Below the pieces are notes generated by a model that searched no databases, was not told where the DNA came from, and worked only from the letters and a program-made list of their open reading frames with translations. Shown one piece after another: positions 28,179 to 39,510 of a stretch of DNA of 64,000 bases. Origin of the DNA: Euglena gracilis. Taxonomy: Eukaryota; Euglenida; Euglenophyceae; Euglenales. Position numbers and translations under genes: made by a program. Each line of letters starts with the position of its first letter. Positions within the stretch are counted from its first letter, which is position 1. Where the stretch lies: positions 52,772,015-52,836,014 of the forward strand of contig CP154956.1 of NCBI GenBank assembly GCA_039621445.1, given 5' to 3'.

Positions 28179-31080
28179 TGAAAAAGGGCCTGGAGTGGTT
28201 GCCTGGGAAGGGGGAGGTCCGCCCTATGCCTCTTCACAGATGCAGGTGGACACCATCACAGGGCTGAGACCCTGGGGAAAAATGACGGGAGTTTCCTCGT
28301 CATTGGTTTCATTTTGAATTTCTCCCCTAAAGTTTTCATTCACCACCACACCCTGGTTTGGGTGAGGCTGGTGTGGGCAATCGAGGACATTTCATTGCCC
28401 CTGTTGATTTTTTGCCATTTTCCATTGAACTCCCGTGAAAGGATTTCAAAGGGGAATGAAGGATTCTCGTGGCTAGGGGGAAACCAGCCGGGAATCTTAT
28501 TTTTTATACGGATGGGTGTTTTCCAATCAAAGGATCCCACCCCGGAATGGGAAGGGATATTGCCAACAACAACAAAAGCAAAACGTTGAAAGAGTGCATG
28601 ATTGCCACCCGTTTTGTTTATGTTGTTGTGGGTGGATTCCGGTTTGGAAGTTTCACCAAAATTTCTTAAAGAGGACAAACCACCGGAAGCACAACTGTGG
28701 GTTTGTTCTCTTGACAACCTTCTCCAAGTATTGGAGGGGGGGGTAATTGACAATGTGGTTTTGAGATTGCCCTGTCAGTTTGGCTGGGCTAAGCCATATT
28801 GCCAAATTTTCAAGTGGGGGAAGGAACCCCCCCCATAACGGTGTGCATGGTTTGCCACCGCACTAAGGGGAGGCAAACCGGAACCCAAGGAAGACGCCGA
28901 AGCCCAACACCCCGAACTTCGACGAGGCGTTTGGCTCTGGCAACCATCACTATCTGTTTTGTTCACCTACTCAGGACGGATTATCAATTTGAAGTCTGGG
29001 ACTCTGAATTGGATGAACTGAAGACGGAGTTCAAACTATTTCAAGGAGTTGCTTTCTGGTATCCGTGTACGAGGAGCATGTGGAGTGAACGAGTGGAGAT
29101 GGTAATTTTATCGACCTACCCATGCCACTCGCTATCCTGACCTCAACACCGCACACTCTTTGTTTGCACCCTCCCTGTCCGGAAAGAGGAATCTGTGATT
29201 TTTTTAAGAGGGGGGGTGACCCAAGTTTCAAGGCGGTGGGCTTTGAATGGGTCCCACCCTCCTTTCCCTTCCCACGGGTCGGTGGCACTCGTGGGGGGGG
29301 GGGGGGTCCTTTTCTCCAATCGGTTTGATTGGGTTATAAAATCATACAACCCCCCACCTTTGGGCAAGTGGGGCCCGAAACCCTGGTCGGCTTGATCGGG
29401 GGGGGGGGCTATGTTATTTCTTCCAAAAAAAAGAGGTGAGTTGTCTTCTTCAACCTCCTCGCCGGGGGGGGGGGGCAAGGCAAGCCCTCCTTTTGCCTGG
29501 GGGGGGGGGCCGGTTGCCCAAGGCTTTCCCCTGGGGGGGGGGCAAGTCAAGCCCACCTCTCGCCGGGGAGGGGGGGGGGCAAGCTTTTCCCCAAGGCCTT
29601 CCCCTCGGGGGGGGGGGCTGATTTTCATCTATCACCGAAAGGATTTTTGGTGATAATGGACCCTCCATTCCCTTCACGGTTGGGAATACCGTGGGGGGGG
29701 GGGCTGATTTTTATCCATTCAAGAAAGGATTTTTTTCGAGTGGTGTTAGACCCCCATTTCCTTTCACGGTGGTGAGAACCGTGGAGGGGGGGGGGCTCGG
29801 TGTGGTGGAACGGGATCTATGGGTTATAGATTCCTCCTCACCGCTACGCCATCACTTATTCACATTGCCGAACAATGTTATTGCAATTGCGTTGCAAAAA
29901 ATCAAAGTGTCTTTCATTCCCACCCCAAGGAAAGCGAGAAGGAGGGGGGGTGAAACCCCCGACTTTCGTCGCAAGGGGGGGAGTGACGACCTTTTGAGGT
30001 CGACCGCCGGGCGGCGGAGTTTTCCTTTTTAGAAGGCCTTTTTAAGGGCGGTTTAGCAGTAATTTTAAGGCTTTCTAAAGATTTCCATTAAAATTCCCTC
30101 TCCTAGGGCGCCAATGGTTTGGTTGTGCAAGGAGAGAGATTGAGTGATGCTAGGTATTCCCAAATGGTGATTTTGGGTTTATTTAGCACATTTTAAGCTT
30201 TTTATGCATTTTTCCTTTGGTTTTAAGGGAAAATACTGGATTTGGTGAGAGCGCTTGCAAGCGCTTGGAACAGAATTTTAAGAGATTGGCGCCTGAGTTC
30301 CTGGTGTTTTTGCAGCGGTTTGCAAAGCTCAATAATGATGGAATTCAGCATAATTTATCAAACTCAAGGGCGGAAACCTTGATTTTGACTTGGGTTGGTT
30401 GATTTTGATGCAATGGGCAATAATTTGGGATTTGAGAGCGCTTAGGAATCAGCGCACTCAATCCTAAATTTAACTGCCCATCAAGGGCATCAAAATCATA
30501 TTTTCTCTCACAGGGTTTTCCTCTTTTTACCCCTTGGCATTGTCAATTGTTGCAATTACAAACAATTATCATTGTGAATTCAAGTGTTGGAATTACATTT
30601 ACAAATGGACAGTCCAATTGAGAACAACCAATCGTTTGAAGAAGGTGAGGTTTGTCTTCCCCCCACCTCATCTGTGGGAAAAGGGGCAGGGGGGTGGGAC
30701 TCTTCAACTCAGGCAACCACAGGCCAAATTTCACCCCAAAACCCCCTTTTTGGCCCAGAAACTGTGAGAAATGACACCCAGGGGGGGGTGCTGGCTCTCA
30801 CTGGTTCAGCTGAGCAGGGACGGGTTGAAACCCCAAAGGCACCACCCTTGGAGATCCCAGTGACACCCCCCTCAGGGGTCGGGGAGGGTCCACTGGGAAG
30901 TTTCTCCTTGGAAATGATGGCCCAGTTTCGGCCACAGGGGAGTGCAGAATGGGAAAAAAATTACGACACAAGTCGGCTCGAGGAGCCAAAAAACGATCCT
31001 ACGCTGGAAACTGGCCCGGGGCGGGGGTTTCCGCTTCACCCCAGTGCTGCCGGGGGACATGGCAGCACGGGTGTGAAACA
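28179..31080 (+). repeat. Putative 3' LTR of M (about 2.9 kb)
   Basis: The right 259 bp (30822-31080) is matched by the partial 5' LTR at 1-259 and ends AAACA. The left limit is inferred from the polypurine tract only. If right, the LTR is unusually long and contains G-run repeats (29283-29800) and short inverted repeats (GAGAGCGCTTGCAAGCGCTT near 30247). Frames at 28314-29140 show no recognised domain. An alternative is a shorter LTR preceded by non-coding sequence. Confidence 0.5.
29283..29800 (+). repeat. G-tract-rich repeat region
   Basis: About ten runs of 8-12 G separated by 20-60 bp, with repeated words AAGCCTTCCCCT, GGGCTGATTTT and AAAGGATTTTT. The G-strand is on the plus strand, so the transcript of M could form G-quadruplexes here. 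No coding content. Confidence 0.65.
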
Positions 31081-31318
31081 CTGGGGGCTTAGGAACCACA
31101 AAAGCTTGGGAGGTCCATTCACATTTGGAAGGGATGGTCCACTTCCGCTCTATGAGCTTTTCAATCATTTCATTGAGAGCTATCTCTCTTTCTCCTGAAC
31201 AACGGAAAAATTTCCGATGCATTGGCTTTGCGCCTTCCTTAAGCTCAATCTTACAAACTCCAAAAGGTCCGCGGATAGCGGGATCTATATCGCAAGCGTA
31301 AACAGGATTTTCCAAAAC
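31081..31318 (-). pseudogene. E2 reverse transcriptase fragment, cut by M and the non-LTR element
   Basis: Minus-strand translation ([20 protein letters not shown] ... SQAFVVPKP) is about 85% identical to the start of E1 RT (18870-18610). It begins at the non-LTR element's target duplication (31307-31318) and ends exactly at the 3' LTR of M (31080). The remainder of E2 pol must lie beyond M, outside the window. Confidence 0.92.
31307..31318. repeat. Target-site duplication of the non-LTR element (left)
   Basis: ATTTTCCAAAAC here and ATTTTCTAAAAC at 37195-37206 (one mismatch) flank the element. Joining them restores E2 pol as GVLENPVYA. Confidence 0.85.
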
Positions 31319-31891
31319 TGAATTGAAAGAAAGACGCGGCCTAGGAGGATCACTCCGAGCCGAAGTCCTGTCAGGGTGAGATTAATGTACAGAGCAGGTT
31401 CTCAGGGTGCCATATTTCCGATCTTTGTCGGTCATGACTAACTCGGGTGGTTGGTGGTGCCTCAAATTACATGGTGCAAGGATGGGCCAGCGGTGAGGGG
31501 ACTGCAAAACCTGTTTTGTCTTCCTCCGTGAAGATGAAGTGTTTTCAGACCAGGCTTTTGTGACTCATCGTTTCTGGGTTGGATAGCAAAGTACATAGAG
31601 CAACGGTGATGGGCCGGCGATGGGGGGACCGGAGGAGCTGATGAAGTGTTCTCAGACCGGATTTTTGTGTGTCATATTCTGGATTTCCGATCTTTGTCGG
31701 TTCTGGCAGCTGTCCCAAATTGTGGCATGTTGCTTACATACTATACTGCCGTTCATCATTGTGATGGGACGGTCTCAGTGGTAGCCTTTGATTTTCAGCA
31801 GTCTGCGGGAAACATTCTTGGTGTCCTCCTGCAAGTTGTGCTTTAATCCAGATTACAAGGTTGATGTGCCACAACTGGACTTTGCATATCT
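31319..31891 (-). other. 3' untranslated region of the non-LTR element
   Basis: About 570 bp without an open frame. It contains two diverged copies of a block with TTTCCGATCTTTGTCGGT and GATGAAGTGTT(C/T)TCAGACC, spaced about 110-270 bp apart. Such repeats may be part of the RNA recognised by the RT. Confidence 0.5.
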
Positions 31892-34414
31892 TCAGATCCC
31901 AGGCATTGAGCCCACGACAGTTGTCGACCCACTTCTCGGGCCAAAACAATGCTTAGTCCTTGCCAGCACTCTGCTTCGCAGGGATCTTCTTTCCCAGGGC
32001 TGCTTCTGCCCCAGGATCGCTCGGATGCAGGTCCCCAAAAAAATTCTGCCTTCATCTCCAATGCCACCAAAACAATCCAGGATCAGGGGCACAAATGACC
32101 ATCCCAGCCTGCTGCAAACATCTTTGTACTTTGTCACTTTTTCTTTCTCCTGTCTTTCATGCCAGCGTTACCAGCTTTGATCAGTCACTGGGTGGGACGG
32201 CACCAGTGGATGCCGCACTGAGACATCTATTGCAGCCGGGCCGTTTGCATCGAACCTAGTGATGAAAACATCCCCAGGTCGTCTTCCATCTCCAGTGCCC
32301 TCTTCACGCCGAGCAGTATAGCCTGCCGCCTGTGCCAGCTGTAGGATGAAGTTTTGAATTCCTGCATGTCGCCGTGCCAAATTGTTTTTTGCGCAACAAA
32401 CCAGGTGATTCCCTTGATCATCCATCACTGTCTCACATCGCGGACACTTTGCCTCCAAACCTTCGTGTGGAGCTACAACAGTCATCCCCAGAGTCCATTG
32501 TAGAACTGCTCGGAATTCTCCTGGGGGCATCAATGTCTTTTTTGCTGCACAAGGATTTGCTGCCACCCACGCCAATGCATGAGGTTTCTGTTGGCTCAAA
32601 ATACGCACCTTGTCAGCCCCGGTGGAATGCGTTACCAAGTCAGCACCTCGTTTCTCAGAGAGCTTGTCATTCCAGAATTTCTGGGAACTTTCCACTTTCC
32701 CCAGGTGAGGAATCCGATTGGAGTCCTGTAGTATCAAAGTTGTCAAATGACTCTCCCCCGTGATTTGTTCGACTGTGCGACCTGTCAGAACGAAGTCTGA
32801 TGGTAACAGCTCAAATTCTTTCGGGAACGAGACACTGTGTTCTGCTCTTTTGCAGAAATCCAAAATAGCAGCCCATCTGGCCACTGGCCTGGTCCGTATT
32901 GCATCTTGCAGGCCCAGGCCTCCCAGTCGAATGGGGATGGTGGATTGCTCCCATTGAGCTTCGGTGAGCTGTCTTCCTGCAAGGTTGCTTAAACTGTCAC
33001 GGACCAGGGCAGAGAAGAGCCGTACCATATCTTCAGAAGAGTTCAGCGGTGTTCCTCGCTGCAGATCATTTATTTTGCAGCTGGCAATGCACTGGCGCAA
33101 CAGCTGGAAACGAATGTGGCCAGAAGGAATGAACTGCAGCAAGTAACACAATTTTTCACAAGCTTTCAATCTGTCCTGCCAAATGGATCGCGCAAACGTG
33201 TCATCCCCCGGATACGTCACAGGTATCCCCAGGGTTTTGATTCCAGATCCATCCACAAAGGATGTTGCCGGTCTTCGTTGCAACACAGTGCTTCCCTGTG
33301 GCAGTCTGCGAAAGGCATCATTGACGCCTGGGCCCCACAACCGACATTTGTCCATGTTGAGACTGACCCCAATTGCAGGACCGTCTGCCAAGAGCATGCG
33401 CACCACACGATCCAGCTGTTCCATGGATCCAATTAGATGACAGTCATCCAGGTACCAGCACTGCCATGGCACCATTTCTGCAATTTTGTTGACCAAAGGT
33501 TGCACCGCAATGCGGAAAAGAGCCGGGCCACAAGGGTCCCCTTGTTGAACTCCCGTTTTGGACTTCAGGCTTGTGTTTCCACAATACAAAGGGGAATGTG
33601 AACCATAGCATGATTCAATCCAAGCTGTCATGTGTGGTACCTGCTGTCGCACTTGATGTAACATGGGTTCCCGTTTTAATTGATTGAAGGCGTCTGCAAA
33701 ATCCAGCTGCAGAACAGCAGATTCTGTTTTCCCTGCCTTTTGCAGTCCTTGAACAATTTGTTGCAATGTAATACTGGTGAGAGCACAAGCGTCTGAATGG
33801 CCTACACCGACTTGCCCAGGCAGCCCGTCAATCAGCGTGTTTCGTACAATGGCTTCTTTTAACAGAACTTTTGCAATCAACCGTCTTAAAACTTCTCCTG
33901 CCGCAATTGGCCTGGTTCCTTCGTGTTGCATATCGTTGTCCGTATGTAGCATCGCATTACCGGCAGCATCTGTTTGTGGTTTCTTCTTTCTCAAAGGCGT
34001 CAGACGTGCTCCTGCCAAGATGGAACCCATTTCCAAAGGCAGTCCTTGTTGGATTGCCGGGAAGACAAAGGCGGAGATTGCTTCAAGTAAATTGTCACCA
34101 CAGCCTGCAGCCTGTGCGGAGATCAATGTTTTGAGATGGTCAGCACGTAGCCCGCTCGGTCCTCCTGCTGTTTCGTTTTTGAAGGACAGAATGGCCCGCC
34201 TCACGGCCTTTTTCATGTGGGCGTCTCCTTCTTGTCCCTCAGGGACTGGCAGGCGCACTCTTCCATCGGGGGGCCCTCTCCCGGGCGGATCTTCTGATGG
34301 GTGAAGTAGACGCAAACGCTCACGAATTTTTGCATCATTTGCATCTTGGACTCCGTCTGACAACATTGCCTGACACGCCTTTGCCGTTGCCCCTCTTTCC
34401 ACCAGTTTCTGCAT
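31892..34414 (-). pseudogene. Non-LTR element RT and restriction-like endonuclease
   Basis: RT motifs: GGPSGLRADHLK, ARLTPLRKKK, LQLDFADAFNQLKRE, GVQQGDPCGPALF, and WYLDDCHLIG (YLDD). Then CPRCETVMDDQGNHLVCC (Cys/His motif before the endonuclease), RRPGDVFI...AIDVSVRHP and, after an in-frame TAA at 32168-32170, KYKDVCSRLGWSFVPLILDCFGG, which together form the restriction-like endonuclease fold signature. The frame is in phase with the upstream 2A-bearing frame; a TGA at 34466 lies between them. Two nonsense codons are the only lesions seen in about 1300 codons. Confidence 0.9.
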
Positions 34415-34465
34415 TCTGTTGAGAAAGGCCTCTTGTTGGATTTCCTCCTCTTTACTTTTAGCTGA

Positions 34466-35800
34466 TCAGGTTTTGACGCTGGATCCGAAATTCGCTTCCG
34501 ACGGCCTGGACGACTCCCAGCATTCATGTACGTCTTTTTCCAGGTACGCCTTGGCTCTGGTACACAGCACCTGTCCAATTCTGGCCCAGTGGGATCTTCC
34601 ACCCTGACCAGTGCTTGCCAGTACTGCCTTCGGAAAACACCACAAAGAGTGAAAGGCCTCCCAGGAGCCTTCTTGTCGTAATCGTCTGAACAAGAGGGTT
34701 AGGGTTCGTGCCACTTCCCCCACCGCACCTCTGGGGATCACTGTCAACGTGGTCCTTCGGTCATGTGCAATTTCATCCCATGAAGGGCGCAAACCTTTGG
34801 GACACGATCCTTGTAAGGAGTGACACCCCCCCAAAGCCGCGTCCGTGCTGCCTTCCACAGGCCCTGTGTTCTGCTCCACATCCCCATGGGTCAGAACAGC
34901 TTCTCCCTGCCCAGTTTTCCCATGGCCACGTGCTTTTCTTTTGTGAGCTTCAGATTCCTTCCTGGGGCCCGGGTTCAGGGGGACATCACCGCTGAAAGCG
35001 ACACCTTCCCTGCCTGTGGCTGGGTGTTCCTCTGGCACTTGCAGCAATGTGTTTCCCGGGCCGCAGAGAATGTCTTGTAATTCTGAACAATGCTGTACGT
35101 GGGACAAGCACCACCCAGAATTTATTGTTTGCCTTGACCAGCCACACAGGGTGCACTGTACCCAGAAGGCTTCTCTTTCTTTAAAGAGAGCTGACGTCCC
35201 GTCTGGTCCTTTTGCAGGCTCCTCATCCGCCCGTACTTTGAACATGTCTTGTACTTGTTGTTCCACCAGGACATGCAGGAGATCATATTCACCACACGGG
35301 CCCGCCGTTGGTCCAGGTAGGGGGTTGATGTCACCAGAAAACAGCAGCCCCCAACGGCCCTTGGCCGGGATGTCACGATTTCGTCCCATCTGTTGCCATT
35401 GGTCCACGACTCTGGTCAGTTTATGTGCCGCCCGCTCGTGGAACAGCGTGCCCAGCTGCTCCCGTCGCTCCTGCCGCTGATGCAGGATTTTTTTCTTCCA
35501 GCTGCTGAAAGAGGTTTCCTGCAGTGGAGCATTTTCCGGGGAATTGGGCGGACCAGACCTCGGCTCCCGGCATTTTTCATCAAACATGACGCCTGTTGGG
35601 TTTAACCACCGGCCTTCCACTTTCCAAATCTCTGTGTCAAAGACAGAGAAAATTTTGTATGGGCCTCCTGGTGCTGGCCGTCTTTTTTCTTGCAACGTCG
35701 GTTTTTTATCCCTTCTGGGGGTACCTTTTTCCATCGCTGGGGGTTGGGATTCCCTTTGTCCTTGCTCAGGCCCGAATTCCATGGTAAGGGGGGTAATCAA
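34466..35800 (-). pseudogene. Non-LTR element N-terminal region with three 2A-like motifs and a zinc finger
   Basis: 444 residues. Three motifs of the ribosome-skipping 2A type (consensus D[V/I]ExNPGP): GLLFSGDINPLPGP (about 151-164), GVAFSGDVPLNPGP (266-279) and AVLTHGDVEQNTGP (301-314). Each departs from consensus at one to three positions. Between the first two, C216-X2-C219-X14-H234-X3-C238 looks like a nucleic-acid-binding finger. Skipping at these sites would release separate N-terminal peptides from the RT. The frame is in phase with RT. Whether any motif is active in this copy is unknown. Confidence 0.7.
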
Positions 35801-35801
35801 C

Positions 35802-37094
35802 TCATGGCCGAGTTTTTCTCCAACTGCAGTTGGGGGGGTATATCTTCCCCTCTCCTGGACTTTTGCTGCAGAAAATCTCGGGGGGGGTCTTCAGAACGCA
35901 CTGAGCCACACAATGGGAATGTTTCTTCCCCATGTCTGTGGTCCGCTTCTTCAGTTTTTGCTGCTGTTCTTTCCTTTTACGTCGCCTTTCTTTCAGCAAC
36001 TCCAACAACTCCTTGTCATCACTGTCTGATGAGGAAACACAAGAGGAGCTGGCCCTGGAGGCTGTTGATGTGGAGGCTGAGGCTCCAGAGCTGTTAGTCC
36101 TCTTTTTCTCTCCCTGAATGGCTTTGGCTCCTCCTCCTGGTAAGGAGGGGGGGGGGGTGTGCTGACCCCAGGCCCTCCAGAGGCTGGCTGGGCAGAGGAC
36201 ACTGCTGCTGAGGAGTTGACAGTTCCTGGGGGGATGGCATTGTGCCCCACCGAATGGCCCATCAACAGCTGGTACTTCCACCAGGGTAGCTCTGCAGACA
36301 TTGCCCCAGAGGGGTCCACATAGTAAACAGGCTGGGGGGCCACACACATCTGGTTCTGACCAGACATTGTCTGGCTCTGGCCAGGCAAAACTGCAGCTTG
36401 TCCTGAAAGGCCTGCTGTGGCTGCAACTGCTGGTGTATACATCACAGACTGGGGATGAGGCACCTGAGGACCTGTGGCAGATGCTGCAGCAGAGGAGTAC
36501 AAACTGAGAGAAGGCTGAGGCAGTTGATAAAATGTAGTCCATGGAATAACCCCAGATGGCAGATGTACAGTGTCTGACCTTCTCTGTGCAGGGTACTCTC
36601 TCTCCTGCCCATACTCCTGCTGCTGCAGGGCTCTTCTCTGTGCTGGGTAGTCTCTCTCCAGCTGCTCAAACTCCTGCTGATGCTGCAGGGATCTTCTCTG
36701 TGCTGGGTAGTCTCCCAACTGCTGCTCATACTCCTGCTGCTGCGGCAGGGGTCTTCTCTGTGCAGAAGAATCTCTGACCTGTCTCTCTTGGTCAGGCCTC
36801 CTCCAGTCTAGAGGGAACTCAGCTGCACTCCTCCTGTCTGGAGGGTTTCCACCACGTTGCACATTGAATCTCTCTGTCAGGACTTCTGCTGCGACTTCTG
36901 GTCTGTCTTTCCCAGTACTCAGCTCTTCTTTTCCTGTCAGCTTCCTTCTGTTCCCAGCGCAGCTGGCGACGTCGTTCTGGGCTCACATACGAAGAACCCC
37001 ACCTGCGTTTGAGATAGTTCTCATACTCATCTGCTTCAAGGAAACCTTCTCCTTCATCCTCCTCTCTGCTGTCTCGGCTCCAACACCTTCTCAT
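35802..37094 (-). pseudogene. Non-LTR element 5' region: RS-rich and PAQRR-repeat segments
   Basis: Overlapping minus-strand frames: 37094-36819 (acidic then Arg/Ser-rich, RQTRSRSRSPDRE), 36862-35993 (four repeats of the type DYPAQRRSLQHQQEFEQ, then Pro/Gln/Ser-rich) and 36542-35802 (Ser/Pro-rich). They are in different phases, so either the original ORF1 is frameshifted or only some are real. Basic, low-complexity content fits an RNA-binding ORF1 product. Confidence 0.5.
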
Positions 37095-37194
37095 GAAATG
37101 TCACAGGTTGTCGAACTCGGAGCTTCAAACTATACCCCTGGTGGGGCTTTCACTTGTCCGACATGTGATATGCGAAAAAAATAGACACTCAGAA

Positions 37195-37482
37195 ATTTTC
37201 TAAAACACCAGAAAATTCGCGACCGATGCGCGTACAAAATTCTGCTGAATTGGGGTGCTGTCCTGCACTTTCAATGACAGCGGGAACCTGTTTATGGGTC
37301 ATATCGACCATAGGGGGTTCCGAACGGTGATGCCTATCGGCATTATGGACAAAAGCCGTATCGGCTCCCACAAGGTCGGTATGATCCAACACACTAACAT
37401 TCAGGGGTGGAGATTGAGAAACATTGAAAGCATCAAAGAAACAAACACAGAAAATGATTTCTGGGAAAGGTGGTAATACCAC
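37195..37482 (-). pseudogene. E2 pol, region just before RT
   Basis: Reads FPEIIFCVCFFDAFNVS ... AVIESAGQHPNSAEFC and GREFSGVLEN, aligned with E1 ([25 protein letters not shown]). Open through the position where E1 has a TAA, which shows the E1 stop is secondary. Interrupted by the non-LTR insertion at 37194. Confidence 0.85.
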
Positions 37483-37499
37483 TCCACGGAAATCCTCGA

Positions 37500-38324
37500 A
37501 TAGAGGAACATCGTTTGGTAGGTCCCACCAAAAAAATGTGAAATAAGTGAAATTTTGAAACCATTCCGCTTCGGGATTTACAGGAACAAGTAATGCGCCT
37601 CGCGCTTGATCCTAGAAAATCTTATCTACAACAAGCGGGATAAGTTTTAGGGGGGGTGCATCCATAGGATAGTGTCTCCCCAAAACTTATCAAAAGCATT
37701 AGAATGTTGCGACCAATGTCGCGGTAATCGCGAATGCGCGTTGGAAGAGAATGCATCGATTTCTAAGGTCAAATCAAAAGAATCCGCCATATCGGCGATT
37801 TTTGAAAACCAATGTTTCAAAATTCGATATTGACCAAACTGAAAAGCATTCCAGGTATCCTTGGTGTACTTGGAGATCTGCTCAACATCCTGAAGGGGGG
37901 GAACACGCTGTAACACAGAACAACGGAATTGTGAATCATCCACACACATGTCCATAGGACTCAATCCAGGAGGACCATGGGTGGGTTGGGCGTATACCCA
38001 GTCATCGGTGATGCGCGATAGCGCGGAATGCGCGATATGCGCGAGATTCGCATTATGTGCGGCAAGCGCGATATGCGCGGGATTCGCACTATGTGCGGCA
38101 AGCGCGATATGCGAGGGATTCGCACTATGTGCGGCAAGCGCGATATGCGCGGGGGTGTTAGAGAGCGCCATAGGCGCATAGGGAGCGCTATGCGCAAATC
38201 CGAAGAGGGAGGCTATGCCTTTGCATTGTAGTGCTTGATTCACTTTCGCGAATTGCGAAAAACTGCGAAGTGTATTTGTGAGCTGTGTATAACTACCAAG
38301 TGTAATGATGGGTGTATCACCCAT
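37500..38324 (-). pseudogene. E2 DIRS-type RNase H-like domain
   Basis: FDLTLEIDAFSSNAHSRLPR, FDKFWGDTILWM and, after a frameshift near 37660 and a TAG near 37614, GALLVPVNPEAEWF correspond closely to E1 19400-19100. Its upstream part carries the 39 bp repeat. Conservation in two diverged elements argues that this domain belongs to the lineage. Confidence 0.7.
38030..38160 (-). repeat. 39 bp coding minisatellite in E2 pol
   Basis: About three to four copies of a 39 bp unit (plus strand GCGCGATATGCGCGGGATTC...) encode repeats of HIALAAHSANPA on the minus strand. Units are rich in short GCGC palindromes. E1 lacks this array at the matching place, so it expanded after the two split. Confidence 0.85.
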
Positions 38325-38385
38325 GGTACCAAGGCTGTGTACCTTTTGGTTGGCTATTAAATCCGTACCAAGTGTATGGGTACCA

Positions 38386-39510
38386 CTACCAGGTGTAGGG
38401 GGGGGGGGAATTCCCGGTTGCGGGATCCAATCGGATTAGTTTGGAAGATTCAACTAGACATCCACAATCAAAATCATGGTAAGCGGAGATTCTCCGACAG
38501 TGAGCGCATTGGTAGGAAGGTTGGTGCATGTGGTGCGCGTTTGTGTGGGTGTCAGTGCATAAGTTGGTGTCGGTTGGAGTAGCTGCTGGGGGGTGTACAG
38601 GGGTGTCTGGAGTCGACACACCTGGTGGAAAAAGAAAAATTTGTGCAGCTGGGCGGCTACTCGACACCGAAATTTCTTCAGGCCTTTGGGCTTTCGCCTG
38701 GGAACCCAGCGAAACGTGCGGGGTTAAGCTACTGGCTTTCCCTACCGCATGGGAAACGAGCGGTAAAAGTGCGGGGGGCAGCTTTCTCTTCACCCCTAGG
38801 GTAGAAAACGGTGTTTTCGGTTGTGGAAAACGTTGTGGAAATGCGGGGGGACGTCCTGGGTGACGTCACGGGGAACAAGTTTGGGGGTGTGGTGTGTGTG
38901 CGGGGGGTAGTGCGCAAACCGTGCGAAGGACAATCCACCACCAATCGGTGTTGCCGGAGGAACGGAAAACCCAGTATGACATCTGACCCGGCGATATTCG
39001 CCTCGAATGCCCAAGTACCCAGAAAATTTTGGAATTGTGGGGGGTGTGTGTGGTGCTTCGGGATAATGGGGAGGACTATGTCCAAAATACATCCCAAGTC
39101 ACCACCGCACATGGGGCTGTTGTCTGCAGTCATAATTTTGATGGGATTTTTGGCATGAACCAAGAGGGGGGTGGGTATAAGTCCTTTGCGGAAAAGAAGG
39201 GGGATTTGACACCCTGTGTCGACTAAAATTTTGGCTTGTGCACAAAAATTTTGCGTTTTGATTTTCGCTTGGACCAAAAGTTCCATGGGGGGTACAAAGC
39301 GAAGGGTCGGGTGTAAAATTGTTGTCGCGCCAACTGTTCCATGACCCTTTGCTTACTTTGCTCAACAATCCAAGCAAAAATTTGGCGCGGGGAGTGGGGA
39401 ACCCGAAAATTTTCCGGGTACCGACCAAAAAGACCGATGGGCAGGGGAGGCAGGGGTGATCAGTTCCTACCTCCATCTGTTCATCAGCCGCCCTCAGACC
39501 TCGGGCTCCC
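38386..39510 (-). pseudogene. E2 aspartic protease and Cys-motif linker
   Basis: After the TAG at 39511-39513: a Cys/Pro-rich lead (39476-39290), AKILVDTGCQIPLLFRKGLI with the DTG site, MCGGDLGCILDIVLP, and VILGFPFLRQHRLVVD, then a Thr/Pro-rich linker ending QCAHCRRISAYHDFDCGC. A frame change near 39290 splits the lead from the core. Very similar to E1 20820-19705. Confidence 0.85.

Larger units (their letters stand above)
31319..37194 (-). mobile_element. Non-LTR retrotransposon with restriction-like endonuclease, 5.9 kb
   Basis: 5876 bp between 12 bp target duplications, minus strand. It encodes an N-terminal low-complexity/RS region, a frame with three 2A-like motifs and a CCHC-type finger, then RT, a Cys/His motif and a PD-(D/E)XK-like endonuclease at the C-terminus, as in the R2/NeSL/Utopia type of LINE. 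No poly(A) tail is seen at its 3' end (minus strand ...TTTCTTTCAATTCA). Near full length; a few stops and frameshifts. Confidence 0.9.
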
